Assembly: GCA_004195335.1 (NCBI GenBank)
Contig: SDWK01000651.1
Coordinates: 1-7,623, forward strand
Length of the DNA stretch: 7,623 nt
DNA from: Shewanella sp.
GTDB taxonomy: Bacteria > Pseudomonadota > Gammaproteobacteria > Enterobacterales > Shewanellaceae
Reading direction: 5' to 3'
Shown here: positions 5,590 to 7,623 of the stretch, in pieces
Layout of the letters: every line of letters starts with the position of its first letter
Position numbering within the stretch: position 1 is the first letter of the stretch
Translations under genes and position numbers: made by a program
The notes under the pieces: model-generated
Seen by the model: only the letters and a program-made list of their open reading frames with translations
Told to the model about the DNA's origin: nothing
The model's database searches: none

Positions 5590-6309
5590 ATGACTGATAA
5601 ACAGAAAAACAGTGAAGAATTGACCGTGCTGGCGTTAGATACGTGTACCGAATCATGCTCGGCGGCCTTGATTGCAGGCGGTAAGGTTTATTCGGAATGG
5701 GCCGATGCGCCTCGTGAACATAGCCAGCGTATATTACCTATGATTGATTCCGTACTCTCTCAGGCTAATATTCAACTTCAAGATGTTGATTTAATTGCTT
5801 ATGGTCGTGGTCCTGGAAGTTTTACAGGGATTAGAATTTGTACCAGCATGACTCAAGGCTTAGCCTTAGGCCAAGACCTTCCGGTGATCGGGATCTCTTC
5901 TCTGCAAACGATGGCTCAGACCGTTTTTGATGAGCAGGGTGGACAACAGATCATCGCCGCCATCGATGCCAGAATGGGAGAGGTGTACTGGGGGCAGTTT
6001 ATCGTCAAGGATGGTTTGGTTGAAGTGGTCGATGCTGAGCTTGTATGTTCACCCGATGATGTGCCACTGACATTAGATGTCGAACAGCCTATCCTTGTTT
6101 GTGGTACAGCCTTCGATGCTTATCCTAATCTATTGACCCTGGCAGAGAGTATGTCACTGGCTGAAAAGGTTAAGTTCCCAGATGCAAAAGCGATGTTAGC
6201 GCTGGCCAAAGCTGGATTTGAGCAGGGGTTAAGTACAAGGGTTGATGACTTAGCGCCCGTGTATTTACGTGATACCGTCACCTGGAAAAAGCTACCCGGG
6301 CGAGAGTAA
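5590..6309 (+). CDS. tsaB: tRNA threonylcarbamoyladenosine biosynthesis protein TsaB (YeaZ)
   Basis: A 239-residue member of the ASKHA-fold Kae1/TsaD family, subunit TsaB, normal in length. It is cytosolic and pairs with TsaD, with TsaE, to transfer the threonylcarbamoyl group made by TsaC onto A37 of ANN-decoding tRNAs (t6A). Diagnostic segments are VLALDTCTESCSAAL (13-27), HSQRILP (44-50), GPGSFTGIRI (74-83), AAIDARMGEVYWG (123-135) and the C-terminal APVYLRD..TWKKLPGRE (222-239). No clear ribosome site precedes the ATG at 5590. An in-frame TTG at 5620 would begin the protein as MTVLALD, the usual family beginning, so the first ten residues are uncertain. It is preceded by its own likely promoter and followed, after 92 bases, by two unrelated genes. 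It is a housekeeping gene and does not belong to the amine cluster. Confidence 0.95.
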   Translation: MTDKQKNSEELTVLALDTCTESCSAALIAGGKVYSEWADAPREHSQRILPMIDSVLSQANIQLQDVDLIAYGRGPGSFTGIRICTSMTQGLALGQDLPVIGISSLQTMAQTVFDEQGGQQIIAAIDARMGEVYWGQFIVKDGLVEVVDAELVCSPDDVPLTLDVEQPILVCGTAFDAYPNLLTLAESMSLAEKVKFPDAKAMLALAKAGFEQGLSTRVDDLAPVYLRDTVTWKKLPGRE

Positions 6310-6401
6310 TGTTCTCGATTCGATAACCCTCTGGCTAAACTGAGTTGCCAAGATTTCAGTGACCGCTATTCGATTGACTTGATGTTATAGGACGAAGAGT
6401 A

Positions 6402-6773
6402 ATGCAGATTCAATCAAATCTTTTTGCACCGTCTACGGCGAGCGCCTCGGGAGTGTCTTCATCTAATGTGAAGCGCTCTCAGGTTGAACCGACTCATCAG
6501 GTTGAGCAGTCTCAGAAGAGTCAGGGTCTTGATGAGGTTAGCCAGCAGGTTAACCTTGGACAAGCGGATGACGAGAGCTCGCAACAACATGCGCTGTCTG
6601 CGCCCACTCAGAATCCTGCTCCTGAAGAGTTGGAGTCCCGTTTAGGGGCGAAACTGGAGTATGAGCAGCAAACACAAGCCACCGAAGGTGCCGTCGCTCA
6701 TTATCTGGCAAATCAGCATGCGGCTCAAAGAGAGGCCATTCAACAGATGGTAGGAATCGATACCTATGCTTGA
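6402..6773 (+). CDS. Small Gln-rich hypothetical protein
   Basis: A 123-residue protein I do not recognise. About 20 residues are Gln, and the first ~70 residues are low-complexity Ser/Gln/Pro/Ala, probably disordered. The last ~50 residues (PEELESR from 74, then AVAHYLANQHAAQREAIQQMVG from 97) look amphipathic and helical, and could be the functional part. There is no signal peptide, membrane segment, Cys or known motif. AGGA at 6389-6392, nine bases before the ATG, supports translation. Its stop overlaps the start of the next gene by 8 bases (ATGCTTGA), so the two are translationally coupled and probably act together. A role as partner, chaperone or substrate of the membrane protease homologue is conceivable but not shown. 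Confidence 0.7.
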   Translation: MQIQSNLFAPSTASASGVSSSNVKRSQVEPTHQVEQSQKSQGLDEVSQQVNLGQADDESSQQHALSAPTQNPAPEELESRLGAKLEYEQQTQATEGAVAHYLANQHAAQREAIQQMVGIDTYA

Positions 6774-7482
6774 CTCGTCTGCCCAGAACATCAACACGGC
6801 GAGTGAGCGGCAATCTGGCGCACCCGGTCGGGGCCGTTTCTTGATTGAGTTACTGATGGCGCTGGTTATCACCCGTTTGCCTTTTATCAATGTACCGTTT
6901 AAATGGCTCGAAAGTTATTTTCATGAACTCTCCCATGGTTTAGCGACGCTGCTGACTGGCGGCGGGGTCAGTCATATTCAATTGTTTCCTAATGGTGCAG
7001 GATTATGTTTCAGCCAAGGAGGCTGGCCTGTTGTCATCGGCTTTAGCGGCTACTTCGGGGCAGCATTATGGGGTTATCTGATCTTTATTCTGGCCACTTG
7101 GCCAAAAGGGATCCGGATGAGCTTCGCCTTATTGGGGTCTGCCGTTATTGTCACAACCTTGCTTTGGGGCAGAGATCTGCTGACTATTGCTATCCTTGCT
7201 TGTCTCGCCGTCTTGTTTCTATTGCCGCTCAAACTTAGCCGTAATCGATTTTTAGGCAGTGGCCTGCGGGTGATGGCGTTGATGATTATGCTCAACGCAC
7301 TCGCCAGCCCAACGGTCTTGTTAGGATTGAGTGGTAAAGGGGATGCGGCCATGTTAGCCACCCAGACCTGGATACCCGGCTGGATATGGGTCATGGCTTG
7401 GTTGGCAATCAGTGCGGTGATGATTTTTCTTTGTTGGCGGCGGGTCGATAATGCGGCAAAAAGTGCGGTAATTAAAAGGTAA
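6766..7482 (+). CDS. M50B-type membrane metalloprotease homologue
   Basis: A 238-residue multi-pass inner-membrane protein of the Peptidase_M50B-like type, related to site-2 proteases. A hydrophobic segment at about 25-45 leads to FHELSHGLATLLTGG (52-66), in which His53, Glu54 and His57 form an HExxH zinc motif. Further hydrophobic spans lie at about 88-112, 117-135, 137-155, 167-188 and 203-224. GYFGAALWG (95-103) and the late Asp193 in GKGDAAMLATQTWIPG resemble the family's conserved glycine segment and third metal-ligand region. The substrate is unknown; many M50B-like proteins have no assigned function, and a non-proteolytic role is possible. AGGA at 6752-6755 and the 8-base overlap with the preceding gene indicate coupled translation. 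The TAA stop is immediately joined to a structured intergenic element, so the last few residues (AAKSAVIKR) may not be conserved. Confidence 0.85.
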   Translation: MLDSSAQNINTASERQSGAPGRGRFLIELLMALVITRLPFINVPFKWLESYFHELSHGLATLLTGGGVSHIQLFPNGAGLCFSQGGWPVVIGFSGYFGAALWGYLIFILATWPKGIRMSFALLGSAVIVTTLLWGRDLLTIAILACLAVLFLLPLKLSRNRFLGSGLRVMALMIMLNALASPTVLLGLSGKGDAAMLATQTWIPGWIWVMAWLAISAVMIFLCWRRVDNAAKSAVIKR

Positions 7483-7623
7483 TACCAAACGGTATAAAGA
7501 TGTGATTGCTCAGCGAGAATTTAGCGCTTCTGAGGCAAGGTCATTAATTGCTCCTGCATAAATGACATTTGCAACATCCATGTTGCTCGCAACGAGTGAA
7601 GAACATAGTTATTCTACGTTTAA
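7480..7623. repeat. Structured intergenic element, probably a dispersed Shewanella-type repeat (cut by window end)
   Basis: Non-coding sequence begins at the metalloprotease stop codon with the dyad ATACC (7482-7486)/GGTAT (7491-7495). It contains three overlapping hairpins: GCAACAT (7571-7577)/ATGTTGC (7580-7586), GTTGC (7582-7586)/GCAAC (7589-7593), and CTCG (7586-7589)/CGAG (7593-7596). Phrases such as GCTCAGCGAGAATTTAGCGC and GAACATAGTTATTCTACG resemble repeats I recall between Shewanella genes, which is memory and not a search. No open frame or RNA gene is recognised. Confidence 0.5.

Noticed and set aside
6345..6374. TTGCCA plus ATTCGAT as a promoter for the Gln-rich gene
   Set aside because: The -35 is good, but every -10 at 16-18 bases matches only about three of six positions; read-through from tsaB is simpler.
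7074..7394. 106-codon minus-strand frame inside the metalloprotease gene
   Set aside because: It is antisense to a membrane-protein gene, has no recognisable domain, and is a typical shadow frame.

Overview
The window looks like chromosomal DNA from a gammaproteobacterium, most likely a marine Shewanella or close relative. This rests on the TsaB sequence style, strong GGAG/AAGGA ribosome sites, moderate base composition and a trailing intergenic element that resembles repeats I recall from Shewanella genomes. The genus is an inference from recall; no search was possible.

Layout: bases 1-7 hold the first codons of a divergent minus-strand gene with an excellent ribosome site. A roughly 350-base non-coding region with several inverted repeats follows. 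Next comes a same-strand run of four enzyme genes: a glutamine-synthetase-fold gamma-glutamyl amide ligase (362-1729), an aldehyde dehydrogenase (1783-3249), an iron-type alcohol dehydrogenase (3294-4460) and a class I glutamine-amidotransferase-fold protein (4669-5367). The first three are 44-53 bases apart and are probably co-transcribed. The fourth is separated by 208 bases that hold a degenerate, frameshifted duplicate of its own ribosome site and first ~30 codons, followed by five tandem AATGGA units.

After a 222-base intergenic region with a perfect TATAAT, a 12-base palindrome and a hairpin come tsaB (5590-6309), a small Gln-rich protein of unknown function (6402-6773) and an overlapping M50B-type membrane metalloprotease homologue (6766-7482). 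The last gene's stop codon abuts a structured intergenic element that runs off the end of the window.

Working together: the four-enzyme set reads as a gamma-glutamylation pathway. The ligase would attach glutamate to an amine, the alcohol and aldehyde dehydrogenases would oxidise the carried group to an acid, and the amidotransferase-fold protein would hydrolyse the gamma-glutamyl bond. It resembles the putrescine (Puu) pathway, but an Fe-alcohol dehydrogenase stands where Puu has the FAD amine oxidase PuuB, which suggests an amino-alcohol substrate such as ethanolamine or an aminopropanol. The substrate is inference. The tsaB block is a separate unit: tRNA t6A synthesis plus two poorly understood genes.
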